Below are positions 12,950 through 20,902 of a stretch of 36,643 bases of DNA, in pieces. A model generated the notes under the pieces. The model ran no database searches, was not told the origin of the DNA, and saw nothing but the letters and a program-made list of their open reading frames with translations. A program made the translations under genes and the position numbers. How positions within the stretch are numbered: position 1 is the stretch's first letter; each line of letters starts with the position of its first letter. This DNA is from an uncultured Eubacteriales bacterium (GTDB lineage: Bacteria; Bacillota; Clostridia; Christensenellales; Aristaeellaceae), in assembly GCA_902790525.1 (NCBI GenBank), contig CADASI010000006.1:1-36643 (forward strand), written 5' to 3'.

Positions 12950-13853
12950 CAAAACGAAAATTGATTGGTGTGACGCCACCTGGAACCCCGTTACCGGCTG
13001 CCTGCATGGGTGCGAGTATTGTTATGCACGGGGAATCACGCGGCGCTTTGGCGGACATTTGCAAGAATGTATAGAGCCCGGGAATTACGAGCTTGTGCAG
13101 CCCATGTATGATATCACGCCCATGAGCCATGATATCTCCCGCGTGGGAAGGATACTCCCATATCCCTATGATTTTGAACCGACCTTCCACCGCTACCGGC
13201 TGGAGGAGCCGCAGCGATGGAAGAAACCCCGCACGATCTTTGTATGCTCCATGGCTGATCTGTTCGGTGAGTGGGTGCCGGACGAGTGGATCAAGGCCGT
13301 GTTTGACGCCTGCGCCGCAGCGCCGCAACACCGCTATCTGTTTCTGACAAAAGACCCAGGGCGATACTGCGATCTTGAACGCTCCGGTCTGCTGCCGAGC
13401 GGGGACAATTACTGGTTTGGCGCGACCTACGATCATTCCAACTGGCCGGGGCTCGACGGGCCGCACAAGATACCGGGCAGGCCGACCACCTTTGAGATCG
13501 ACGGCAAGCGCGTACATGACGCGGGCGATTTCTGGTTTCCGGGTATCTTCTGGAAGAACTCATATAAAAGATGCCCGGAAGTGGCGCACGGTGAACCGCG
13601 AAACAGCTTTGTCAGCTTTGAGCCGCTGCTGTTCGACATAGGAGCGCATATCGGATCATCAGGCGGGGACTGGCTGATAGTCGGCGCGGAAACCGGCAAC
13701 AGGAAGGGAAAAGCGATATGCAAGCGCGAGTGGGTGGAGCATATCGTCGAATATGCCGATAAAGCAGGGAAGCCTGTGTTCATGAAGGAATCATTGCGCG
13801 AGATCATGGGGGCGGACTTTCGGCAGGAATTTCCATGGGAGGTAACGAGGTGA
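12942..13853 (+). CDS. DUF5131 / phage Gp37-Gp68 family protein
   Basis: A 303-residue protein of the family known as phage Gp37/Gp68 (DUF5131). It opens KTKIDWCDATWNPVTGC and carries a CxxxCxxC triad (Cys20, Cys24, Cys27; CLHGCEYCYAR), like the iron-sulfur site of radical-SAM enzymes. Later it shows the FVCSMADLFGEWVP, YLFLTKDP and SFEPLL blocks typical of the family. The reaction is unknown; members are often linked to three-Cys-motif partner proteins, none of which is seen here. The start overlaps the previous gene by 8 nt. Confidence 0.85.
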   Translation: MGNKTKIDWCDATWNPVTGCLHGCEYCYARGITRRFGGHLQECIEPGNYELVQPMYDITPMSHDISRVGRILPYPYDFEPTFHRYRLEEPQRWKKPRTIFVCSMADLFGEWVPDEWIKAVFDACAAAPQHRYLFLTKDPGRYCDLERSGLLPSGDNYWFGATYDHSNWPGLDGPHKIPGRPTTFEIDGKRVHDAGDFWFPGIFWKNSYKRCPEVAHGEPRNSFVSFEPLLFDIGAHIGSSGGDWLIVGAETGNRKGKAICKREWVEHIVEYADKAGKPVFMKESLREIMGADFRQEFPWEVTR

Positions 13854-14230
13854 GCACAAAGGAGAAGGTAAACCACCCGTCACACTACAACATGGGCGGG
13901 ATTGAAGTCATTGACGCCATCGAATCTTGGGGGCTTGGCGAGGGATTCAACAAGGGCAATGCAATCAAGTATATTGCCAGGGCCGGACACAAAGACACGG
14001 AAACAGAGATCGAGGATTTGCGCAAAGCTGAATGGTACATCGACAGGGAAATAAAGCGGCTGGGCGGAGCGGGTGATCGCTTTACTGCCAGTGAAGTATG
14101 CTTTATTCTCGGTAAATACGGGAGGAATGATCCACGGTTTGAAGCATGGGAAACCATAAAATACAGCCCATCAGAAGTACAGAAAATACTTGAACAGGAG
14201 GCTCGCAATGGCAGATCAGAGGACGAGTGA
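13850..14230 (+). CDS. DUF3310 protein
   Basis: A 126-residue protein. Residues about 5-70 match DUF3310 (VNHPSHYNMGGIEVIDAIES, then NAIKYIARAGHKD, then EDLRKAEWYIDREI), a helical family found in many phages and sometimes called nucleotide-kinase-like, with no proven role. The C-terminal 55 residues are extra. Start GTG 13850 overlaps the previous TGA, with GGAGG 7 nt upstream; an in-frame ATG at 13835 lacks that spacing. Confidence 0.85.
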   Translation: MSTKEKVNHPSHYNMGGIEVIDAIESWGLGEGFNKGNAIKYIARAGHKDTETEIEDLRKAEWYIDREIKRLGGAGDRFTASEVCFILGKYGRNDPRFEAWETIKYSPSEVQKILEQEARNGRSEDE

Positions 14231-14236
14231 TATACC

Positions 14237-14446
14237 GTGAACAACAAGCCAACACCAAACGAGTTGCTGGTTGCTATCCACGCGAAATGCCTTGATTGCA
14301 GCGGCGGCAGCAGGAAGGAAGCGCATAACTGCAAGCTGCGCGATTGCCCGCTATGGCCGTACCGGCGCGGCGAGGCAAGGAAAAAGCAGACCCAGGCGAA
14401 GGGACAGATCAGCCTATTCGACATCGAAAAGAGGGCGGGCGCATGA
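14237..14446 (+). CDS. Cysteine-motif mini-protein
   Basis: A 69-residue protein with CLDC, then NCKLRDCPLWPYR, the pattern of a small zinc-binding phage protein common in Firmicutes phages. It is very basic, so nucleic-acid binding is plausible. It starts at GTG 14237 and ends in an ATGA overlap with the next gene. First of four consecutive Cys-rich small genes. Confidence 0.7.
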   Translation: MNNKPTPNELLVAIHAKCLDCSGGSRKEAHNCKLRDCPLWPYRRGEARKKQTQAKGQISLFDIEKRAGA

Positions 14447-14658
14447 AGGTGAGTATTTGCCGGAAATGCCGGTATTTTCGGGAACGGCGATGGAGCCAGT
14501 ATTACGAGCCGAGGAACTATCACCCGATAGGCATGACGCATAAATACGCCTACTGCGCCCTTCGGAAGTTACGATGCACAGAAGTCAGAGAGCGGGATTG
14601 CCTACCTAACCAAACAACGATATTCGGAGGGAATATTGAAAGTGGGAAGATGCTGTGA
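14443..14658 (+). CDS. Cysteine-rich mini-protein
   Basis: A 71-residue protein (KVSICRKCRYFRERRW, later YAYCALRKLRC and RDC). The CxxC-x(n)-C pattern suggests one zinc site. It overlaps the gene before (ATGA) and the gene after. Function unknown. Confidence 0.7.
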   Translation: MKVSICRKCRYFRERRWSQYYEPRNYHPIGMTHKYAYCALRKLRCTEVRERDCLPNQTTIFGGNIESGKML

Positions 14659-14773
14659 AACATGCAGATATGATCTTGGCGGTGGCTACAATAATTGCCG
14701 GATCAATCTGGAGAAAGAGTGCGGAGACGGCGGATTTGAAGCCTGGGAACCGAAGGAGGACAAAGAAGAATGA
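14636..14773 (+). CDS. 45-residue cysteine-rich mini-protein
   Basis: A small gene that starts at TTG 14636 (CGGAGGG just upstream; GTG 14642 is possible) and ends at TGA 14771-14773, overlapping the next ATG. The peptide has CCETCRYDLGGGYNNC then C and a FEAWEP end, the same layout as other single-zinc mini-proteins of phages that end in 'F..W.PK'. Its tight overlaps on both sides support it as real despite its length. Confidence 0.65.
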   Translation: MKVGRCCETCRYDLGGGYNNCRINLEKECGDGGFEAWEPKEDKEE

Positions 14774-15273
14774 GCATAGAGGCATGGAAAGATACAGGGA
14801 ATTGTTATGAGTGTCGGCGACAAAGGTATTGCCGCAATGTATGTTCAGCCAAAAAGAGGAAGAATAAAGCGGACGCGGAAAAAATGGCGGCGGCGTCCTT
14901 GATGATGGCAACCAGAGAGAAAATGCTACAAGAACTCGCAGAACGCTCAAAACAAATCAAAAGCGAACCGCCGAAAATCAAAAAGAAAATCATCATTCAC
15001 GGGGCGATGATTTACGGTTGCCGCGATTGTGGGAGCAGATGGGTGATGTTTCTTGAAAAAGGATTAGAAGAACCTTGCGATGATAGAAAACCCGTGCCGT
15101 TCGGTATTCTATGTCCGTTCTGCGGGGGCTTTCACGCATACGATATTTCGGGATATTTGCCGCTGCCAGATACAAAATACGCGGAATTGCCGGATGGGGA
15201 ATCATATTTTGAGAACAGACCGGACAGAGATTGCGGGACACCGAGGATTGCAAACCCACCAAAGCGGTTATAA
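14770..15273 (+). CDS. Zinc-ribbon hypothetical protein
   Basis: A 167-residue protein with an N-terminal CYECRRQRYCRNVC cluster, a basic helical middle and a C-terminal zinc ribbon (GCRDCGSRW, then GILCPFCGGFHAYDISGY). The C-terminal block is shared by a group of phage proteins of unknown role. It is the last of the Cys-rich run and is followed by a 6-bp hairpin (15288-15303) before the late regulator. Confidence 0.75.
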   Translation: MSIEAWKDTGNCYECRRQRYCRNVCSAKKRKNKADAEKMAAASLMMATREKMLQELAERSKQIKSEPPKIKKKIIIHGAMIYGCRDCGSRWVMFLEKGLEEPCDDRKPVPFGILCPFCGGFHAYDISGYLPLPDTKYAELPDGESYFENRPDRDCGTPRIANPPKRL

Positions 15274-15287
15274 GCATAGATCAAAAA

Positions 15288-15307
15288 GCGCGAGCGTTCG
15301 CGCATTT
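15288..15307 (+). repeat. Hairpin that is the inverted copy of 27459-27478
   Basis: GCGCGA-GCGT-TCGCGC (15288-15303) plus ATTT. Its 20 nt are the exact reverse complement of 27459-27478 upstream of the tail chaperone gene. It lies just before the ribosome site of the late regulator. Confidence 0.7.
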
Positions 15308-15320
15308 GGAGGGATGAACC

Positions 15321-15833
15321 GTGAAGAACGACAACAATCAACTGCTGGGCAGCGGGGCCGTCGAAAAGGAAATCAGGCCAGTGGTGATCCACAATCGGGA
15401 CATTCCCCTACTGGCCGATGTGCTGTCCATCATGCAGGAGATATGCCAAATCGAGCAGCGGCGCGACTGGCAGCGCGACAGGATGCTCAATATCACCCAG
15501 CACTTGACGGGGATGCCGGGCGGAGGTGGGACGCCGAAGGGCCTTGATGAAGCGTTTGCGCTCCTGTCGGAGTTGGACGAGGAGCATGAGCAGCGATGCA
15601 AGGATTATGTGCGCCAGCTAAAGGCCGCACAGAAGATTCTAAACGGGATCGAGAGCCGGAGCATGAGAGCCTTTGTCACGATGAAATACGTGATGGACGT
15701 GCCGGACGCGCAGATACGCGAAGAACTGAATATGACGCGGACGGGATTCAACCGGGCGCGGCGCTGCGTGGAGAGCGCGGAGTGCATGGCGATGGTCAAG
15801 TGGCACGAGCGTTACATACTTGCGAAATGTTAA
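15321..15833 (+). CDS. Late-transcription regulator, ArpU/RinA-like
   Basis: A 170-residue protein. The C-terminal 65 residues resemble a sigma-70 region 4-like helix-turn-helix (FVTMKYVMDVPDAQIREELN, then MTRTGFNRARRCVESA). The N-terminal half is helical with a glycine-rich turn. Proteins of this kind in Gram-positive phages sit at the end of the early operon and activate the late promoter directly downstream; the gene has exactly that position. The start GTG 15321 follows GGAGGG by about 5 nt. An overlapping ATG at 15314 opens a different, unlikely frame. Confidence 0.75.
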   Translation: MKNDNNQLLGSGAVEKEIRPVVIHNRDIPLLADVLSIMQEICQIEQRRDWQRDRMLNITQHLTGMPGGGGTPKGLDEAFALLSELDEEHEQRCKDYVRQLKAAQKILNGIESRSMRAFVTMKYVMDVPDAQIREELNMTRTGFNRARRCVESAECMAMVKWHERYILAKC

Positions 15834-15840
15834 AAAGTTA

Positions 15841-15887
15841 TGAAATTGTAAAAATGTGTTGAAATGACAAGGCGGTTATGCTAAAAT
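15841..15887 (+). promoter_or_regulatory. Probable late promoter with direct-repeat element
   Basis: TTGAAA (15859-15864), 17 bp, TAAAAT (15882-15887). TGAAAT occurs at 15841-15846 and again at 15860-15865, 19 bp apart, in an AT-rich stretch unlike its surroundings. This is the expected site for the late regulator encoded just upstream. Transcription would start near 15894. Confidence 0.65.
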
Positions 15888-15911
15888 GCTATCGTCGGTA
15901 GAACTGTAAAG

Positions 15912-15949
15912 AGCCGGACAACGAAAGTTGCCCGGCTTTCCGTATTTTT
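15912..15949 (+). terminator. Hairpin terminator between late promoter and first late gene
   Basis: AGCCGG-A-CAAC (15912-15922) pairs with GTTG-C-CCGGCT (15927-15937) around a GAAA loop, with one A/C mismatch, followed by a broken T-run (15937-15939, 15945-15949). It can end early transcription. Because it also lies about 20 nt downstream of the late promoter, it may act as an attenuator that needs antitermination. Confidence 0.65.
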
Positions 15950-15962
15950 GGAGGTGTGCGAT

Positions 15963-16577
15963 ATGTCGATACCGATTGACATTACGATTGATTCCTCCGA
16001 TTTTTGGGATAAAGTCAACCGCCTGAAAGCCGTGATGACGCAGGAGCAATTTGAACGCGCTATGTATGGCATATTCCGGCGCACAGGCCGACATGTCGCG
16101 CAGATTCTCCGCAAAGACCTTCCGCAGAAATACGAGGTAAAGCCGGGAGATATAAGCGCCGCAGTAAAAAGCCCGCAACTCTCTATGGGCTTTGGCGGCG
16201 TCGGCTGTTCCATTCCGATTCGCGCCGTGCGCGGCAAGATCGGCAGCCAGTACAGGGCAAGCGGCGGCGCTCATGGCTGGAACAGCAAGCATCGGAAATA
16301 CAAGGTCAAAGCCCGCGTATTGAAGGGCGCACAAAGCACGCTGCCTGATAAATGGCACTCCGGCTATCCACCATTCAGAAACCTTGGATCAAAGCTGGGC
16401 AGCATAGCCTATGCGAGAAGCAGCAAGGCACGCGGGCCTATTTTGAAGCTGACCGGCATTGCAATTCCACAGATGCCCATGAACAGGTCTGAGCCAGAAG
16501 TACAGCAGGACATCAAGGAATACCTGGAGAAGCAGATGGAGGAGCGCTTCATGGCGCTTATGAGGATCGGCAAATGA
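15963..16577 (+). CDS. Minor tail protein Z-like
   Basis: A 204-residue protein with the pattern of the phage minor tail protein Z family: an N-terminal helix pair (FWDKVNRLKAVMTQEQFERA, then IFRRTGRHVAQILRKDLPQK), a central basic strand-rich part and a C-terminal helix. In lambda, Z helps finish the tail tip for joining. Here it lies before the terminase genes as first gene of the late operon, which is not its usual place. ATG 15963 follows GGAGG by 8 nt. Confidence 0.6.
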   Translation: MSIPIDITIDSSDFWDKVNRLKAVMTQEQFERAMYGIFRRTGRHVAQILRKDLPQKYEVKPGDISAAVKSPQLSMGFGGVGCSIPIRAVRGKIGSQYRASGGAHGWNSKHRKYKVKARVLKGAQSTLPDKWHSGYPPFRNLGSKLGSIAYARSSKARGPILKLTGIAIPQMPMNRSEPEVQQDIKEYLEKQMEERFMALMRIGK

Positions 16578-17101
16578 GCGTTGAGATGACGAAAAAGGAC
16601 CTTGCATCCCTTACGGGGTACACCTACCGTCGAATATACGACATAGACCGGGACCTTCCATCTGACAAGAAATTGTTTGTAGCGGGCGATGGCGGCAAAT
16701 ACGATGCCGCCACTTTTGTGCAGCGATGGGTGGATTTTAAGGTCAACCGGGAAACGGAAGATATTGAGGATTTGGATGTCGTAAAGGCGCGCCACGAGGC
16801 CGTCAAGATCGAAAAGACCGAGCTGGAAGTCGCCAGGATGCGCGGGGCGCTGATCGACGTGCAGGACGTGAAGCGCCTTTGGGGCGACATCGCCAACACG
16901 GTCATGCAAAACATGATCCACCTGGCAAGCAAGATTGCGCCCATGCTGCGCATGATGGACAACACGGAGGTCATCGCAAACCTGATCGACACAGAAGTGC
17001 GCAAGACCCTGACGGACATAGCCAATACCCCGCTGCCATCCTACGCGGCGGATGAATCCGAGACCGAGGAAAGCGAGGAGGAGGACGACGAGGAGGTGTA
17101 A
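16574..17101 (+). CDS. Terminase small subunit (Nu1-like)
   Basis: A 175-residue protein. The N-terminal 60 residues form a winged-helix with the KKDLASLTGYTYRRIYDIDR turn, as in Nu1-type small subunits that recognise the packaging site. The middle is a long helical dimer region (ARHEAVKIEKTELEVARMRG), and the C-terminus is acidic. It overlaps the previous gene by 4 nt and ends 2 nt before the large subunit. It gives the packaging motor its DNA specificity. Confidence 0.85.
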   Translation: MSVEMTKKDLASLTGYTYRRIYDIDRDLPSDKKLFVAGDGGKYDAATFVQRWVDFKVNRETEDIEDLDVVKARHEAVKIEKTELEVARMRGALIDVQDVKRLWGDIANTVMQNMIHLASKIAPMLRMMDNTEVIANLIDTEVRKTLTDIANTPLPSYAADESETEESEEEDDEEV

Positions 17102-17103
17102 AG

Positions 17104-18963
17104 GTGAGCGCGTTATCTGAACTCGCCCGGTACACCTTTGCAATGTTCCGACCACCGGCCCGCCAGACGGTTTCAGAATGGGCCGATGAAAACCGCGTGC
17201 TGGTATCTGAGAGCAGCGCGGAACCAGGCGCATGGCGCACAGATCGCGCCCCATACCAGCGAGAGATCATGGACGCCTTTACCCAGGCGGGTATATGGCA
17301 GATCGTCATAATGGCGAGCGCCCAGGTGGGCAAATCCGAGATCGAATTGAACATGATGGGCTGCGCCATCGACAACGACCCCGGCCCGATGCTGTACATC
17401 CAGCCGACGGACAAGGTGGCCGAGGACTATTCAAAGCGCCGTATCGCGCCCATGATAAACGCCTGCCCTACCCTGCGGCAAAAGGTATTCAAGGCGCGTA
17501 GCCGCGACGCGATGAATACCATCACCATGAAAACCTTTCCCGGCGGCAGCCTGGCGATCATAGGCGCGAACAGCCCGGCAGACCTGTCCAGTAAACCCGT
17601 GCGGTACATCTTCATGGACGAAACCGACAGATTCCCGGCCAGCGCCGGAACCGAGGGCGATCCGCAGGAATTGGCCGAGAGGCGAACCGAGACCTTCCGG
17701 CACAACCGAAAGATCGTCAAGACTTCCACGCCGACCATAAAGGGGGCGTCCAAGATCGAGACGGATTACATGAACGGCACGCAGGAGGAGTGGCACACCG
17801 AATGTCCGCATTGCCACACATTTAGCTATATCCGTTTTGCTGATATTCACTTTGAAAAAGAGGACTATACCAACCAGAACGGCGACGAGGACTATCACGT
17901 TAAGGTCGTGACATGGCGCTGCCCCATATGCAAGCGCGACATCGGGGAATACGAGTGTAAGCGCTTGCCCGCAAAGTGGGTCAGCAAGAATCCAAAGGCC
18001 GTCGAGAACGGCATCCGCAGCTTCAGACTGAACGCCTTTATGTCGCCGTGGAGCGACTGGAAGGACATCATCTGGAAATTCCTGAAAGCCCACAAGGACG
18101 CCACAAAACTGCAAACCTTCTACAACACCATTCTGGGCGAGAGCTGGGAAATCCACACCAATAACGGGCTTGAAGAGGTACTGTTCAAGCGACGGGAGCA
18201 TTACCCCGCCGAGGTGCCGCCGGGCGTGCTGCTGCTGACAATGGGCATGGACACGCAGGACAACCGCCTGGAATACGAGGTCGTGGGCTGGGACCGGCAA
18301 GGGCAAAGCTGGGGCATCAGCCGGGGCGTCATCCCCGGACGGCCGGACGCGCCGGACGTGTGGAAGGAAGTGGACACCCTGCTTGACCGCGAATGGAAAT
18401 CCACGAACGGCATCAAATTCCGAATCCTGGCAACGTTCATCGACTCCGGCGGTCACTTCACCACCACGATCTATAAGCAATGCGCCCGCAGATCATCCAA
18501 GAAGATATGGGCCATCAAGGGCGAGCGCGGCGAAGGTAAGGACGAGTGCAGGCCCATGAAGCGCGGCCAGGGCGACGGCGCAAAATTCATGGTGGGCGTT
18601 GACGCGGGCAAGGCAGGCATTATGTCTGACGCACAGATCGAGGAGCCAGGGCCGAACTACATGCACTTCCCCATCGACTACCGCGCCGGTTACGACATGG
18701 AGTATTTCAAGGGCCTTATCTCGGAACGCCTGGAAATCCACCGGCGCAACGGGCAGGGCGTGGCCGTGTGGGAACAGTTCTACGAACGCAACGAGCCGCT
18801 GGACTGTCGCAACTACGCCCGCGCAGCCTATCGCTATTTCCATTGGCGATTCGACGAGCTGGAGCGTTACATCAACGGCGAGGACACCCCGCAGATCGTC
18901 ACCAGGCAGCAAGAGACCAGACGAAAAACCCGGCACATCGTCAGCCGGGGAGTACAAGTATAG
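17104..18963 (+). CDS. Terminase large subunit (GpA family)
   Basis: A 619-residue packaging motor of the lambda GpA family (usual length 600-700). Walker A is ASAQVGKSE (residues 71-79), and Walker B is YIFMDETDRF (168-177, with Asp172-Glu173). A CxxC pair at 234-237 and a CPIC later form a zinc site. The nuclease domain is C-terminal (GMDTQDNRLEYEVVGW, then IDSGGHFTT). It pumps DNA into the prohead by ATP hydrolysis and cuts concatemers. Start GTG 17104. This family predicts cohesive-end or related packaging, though no cos site is identified here. Confidence 0.95.
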   Translation: MSALSELARYTFAMFRPPARQTVSEWADENRVLVSESSAEPGAWRTDRAPYQREIMDAFTQAGIWQIVIMASAQVGKSEIELNMMGCAIDNDPGPMLYIQPTDKVAEDYSKRRIAPMINACPTLRQKVFKARSRDAMNTITMKTFPGGSLAIIGANSPADLSSKPVRYIFMDETDRFPASAGTEGDPQELAERRTETFRHNRKIVKTSTPTIKGASKIETDYMNGTQEEWHTECPHCHTFSYIRFADIHFEKEDYTNQNGDEDYHVKVVTWRCPICKRDIGEYECKRLPAKWVSKNPKAVENGIRSFRLNAFMSPWSDWKDIIWKFLKAHKDATKLQTFYNTILGESWEIHTNNGLEEVLFKRREHYPAEVPPGVLLLTMGMDTQDNRLEYEVVGWDRQGQSWGISRGVIPGRPDAPDVWKEVDTLLDREWKSTNGIKFRILATFIDSGGHFTTTIYKQCARRSSKKIWAIKGERGEGKDECRPMKRGQGDGAKFMVGVDAGKAGIMSDAQIEEPGPNYMHFPIDYRAGYDMEYFKGLISERLEIHRRNGQGVAVWEQFYERNEPLDCRNYARAAYRYFHWRFDELERYINGEDTPQIVTRQQETRRKTRHIVSRGVQV

Positions 18964-18975
18964 GAGCGTGACAAC

Positions 18976-19218
18976 ATGGCGATCACATCCGCGTACACCC
19001 TTTCGGAAGCCCAAGAGATGTTGGGATTATGGAAAAGCGCCGAAAAGGCGCTGGCGAGCGGGCAAGTCACCAGCTACCGCGTAGGATCACGGGAATGCAC
19101 CCTTGTGGATTTAGAGGACATCCGGGCAGCGATCAACTATTTCTCGAACCTGGTAGAAGCTCTCTCAGGCACCGTGAGAACCAAGCGCGTGACCCGCGTC
19201 GTGCCGCGTGATTTGTAA
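18976..19218 (+). CDS. gpW-like head-tail joining protein (DUF6148 type)
   Basis: An 80-residue protein with the gpW/DUF6148 layout: YTLSEAQEMLGLWKSAEKAL, then a strand around SYRVGSRECTL, then DLEDIRAAINYF. Such proteins sit between terminase and portal genes and plug or join the head to the tail. It is in the expected place. The next gene is preceded by an unusual run of seven G. Confidence 0.8.
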   Translation: MAITSAYTLSEAQEMLGLWKSAEKALASGQVTSYRVGSRECTLVDLEDIRAAINYFSNLVEALSGTVRTKRVTRVVPRDL

Positions 19219-19237
19219 AGGGGGGGCGAGAGAGCAC

Positions 19238-20902
19238 ATGAATACCAAGCCGAAATTGAGAGAACGCGCCCTTTACCTGTTCAGCCCGAAGCGCGGCAAC
19301 GACGCCTATAACAAGCGACTGAACCAGGAAAAAGAGCAGGAACAGAAAACCGCAGGCCGCAGGCAGGCAGCGAATCCGCGTATGAGCTACGGCAGCCACG
19401 GCGCAAGCACGACGAAGAACTCCCTGCTGGGCTGGATCATCGACGCGGGCAACGCCGAGGACAGCATCGACCTGTATTCCTCCGCCCTGCGCCAGCGATC
19501 CCGCGATCTCTATGAGGGCGGCGGCCTTGCCAGAAGCGGCGTGAACACGCTAACAACCTCCGTGTGCGGATGGGGAATCATGCCGAAGCCGAAGATCGAC
19601 GGCGATTTCCTGGGCCTGACGGACGAAGCCAGGGAGGAAACGGAGCGAAATATCCTCCGGGAATGGCGGCTTTGGGCCGAAAACAAAATGTGCGACGCGG
19701 AGCGGCAGCAAAACTTCTATGATTTGCAGCAGCTCGCTTTCCTGTCGATGCTGATGTCCGGCGATGTGTTTGTGCTGTTCGGCATGAAGGAAAACCCCAG
19801 GACGCCTTATCAGACCACCATCCGACTGATTGAAGCAGACCGCATCTGCAACCCGGATTCCAGCGGCAACAGCGAGAGTAAGGAATCGGACAGCGGCGGG
19901 CGAATCATCGACGGCGTGGAGATCGACAAAGAGGGCGTCGTGATCCGCTATTATATCGCCAGCCGAAGCCCCATAGCAGCGAACGACAACAGCGAATTGA
20001 CGTGGACGCCCATAGACGCCTTTGGCAGCGATACGGGGTATGAGAACATACTCCACATCATGACGCACGAAAGGCCGGAGCAGAGGCGCGGCGTGCCCCT
20101 GGTAGCCGCGGAGATCGAGGGCTTGAAGCAGTTTTCGCGCTACATGAACGCGGAAATCGCTGGCAAGCTGGTGTCCGCCATGCTGACCGTGTTCATCACC
20201 AGCAAGGACGATGACGGCAAGGCGGGCATGGAGGACGCTGTGAATGAGGACGAGAAGGTCACAGACGACGAGCTGAAACTCGAACTCGCCCCCGGCGCGA
20301 TCTACGATCTGCCGCCCGGAAAGCACCCAGAAACCGTTGACCCGAAGCGCAGCGATACGCAATTCGAGGTCTTTGTAAACACCTTTATCATGGTCATAGC
20401 ATCGAGCATGGGGATTCCCAAAGAGGTGCTGGTCAAGAAGTACGAGAGCAACTACACCGCCGCCCGTGCGGCCCTGCTGGACTTCTGGCGGACCGTGAAG
20501 GTATACCGCAGGCGATTCAACAGCGGATTCAATCAGCCGATATATGAGCAATGGCTCGCGGAGGCCGTGGCAGCCGGACGCATCGAAGCGCCCGGCTTTT
20601 TTGATGACCCGATTGTGCGCCAGGCGTGGTGCGGGTGTTCCTGGATGGGCGCGAGCATGGGCCACGTTGACCCGTTGAAGGAGGTCAACGCAGCGGAGGC
20701 CCGGATCAGGAACAACATCAGCACCGAGGAACAGGAAGCCATGGAATACAACGGCAACAACTGGGACGAGGTTGTGCGCCAGCGCGACAAGGAAATCACC
20801 ACCTGCGCAATGATGGGCGGCAGCACAGAGCCGGACGGAAGCGACGGCCCGACGCCGGATGACGGCGACGAGGACGAGAAGGAGGAAAAGGACGATGAAT
20901 AA
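19238..20902 (+). CDS. Portal protein (lambda GpB family)
   Basis: A 554-residue protein matching lambda-type portals: an N-terminal region with AGNAEDSIDLYSSALRQRSRDL, LARSGVNTLTTSVCGWGI, then IRLIEADRICNP and HIMTHERPEQRRGVPLVA, and an acidic C-terminal tail. It forms the dodecameric ring at the capsid vertex through which DNA passes. ATG 19238 is preferred over 19208; the ribosome site is weak and G-rich (AAAGGGGGGG). Its stop overlaps the protease start by 8 nt. Confidence 0.92.
   Translation: MNTKPKLRERALYLFSPKRGNDAYNKRLNQEKEQEQKTAGRRQAANPRMSYGSHGASTTKNSLLGWIIDAGNAEDSIDLYSSALRQRSRDLYEGGGLARSGVNTLTTSVCGWGIMPKPKIDGDFLGLTDEAREETERNILREWRLWAENKMCDAERQQNFYDLQQLAFLSMLMSGDVFVLFGMKENPRTPYQTTIRLIEADRICNPDSSGNSESKESDSGGRIIDGVEIDKEGVVIRYYIASRSPIAANDNSELTWTPIDAFGSDTGYENILHIMTHERPEQRRGVPLVAAEIEGLKQFSRYMNAEIAGKLVSAMLTVFITSKDDDGKAGMEDAVNEDEKVTDDELKLELAPGAIYDLPPGKHPETVDPKRSDTQFEVFVNTFIMVIASSMGIPKEVLVKKYESNYTAARAALLDFWRTVKVYRRRFNSGFNQPIYEQWLAEAVAAGRIEAPGFFDDPIVRQAWCGCSWMGASMGHVDPLKEVNAAEARIRNNISTEEQEAMEYNGNNWDEVVRQRDKEITTCAMMGGSTEPDGSDGPTPDDGDEDEKEEKDDE

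Noticed and set aside
15314-15547. Alternative start and frame (ATG 15314) for the late regulator region
   Set aside because: The frame gives low-complexity Arg/Gln sequence, while the GTG 15321 frame gives a recognisable sigma region 4-like domain.
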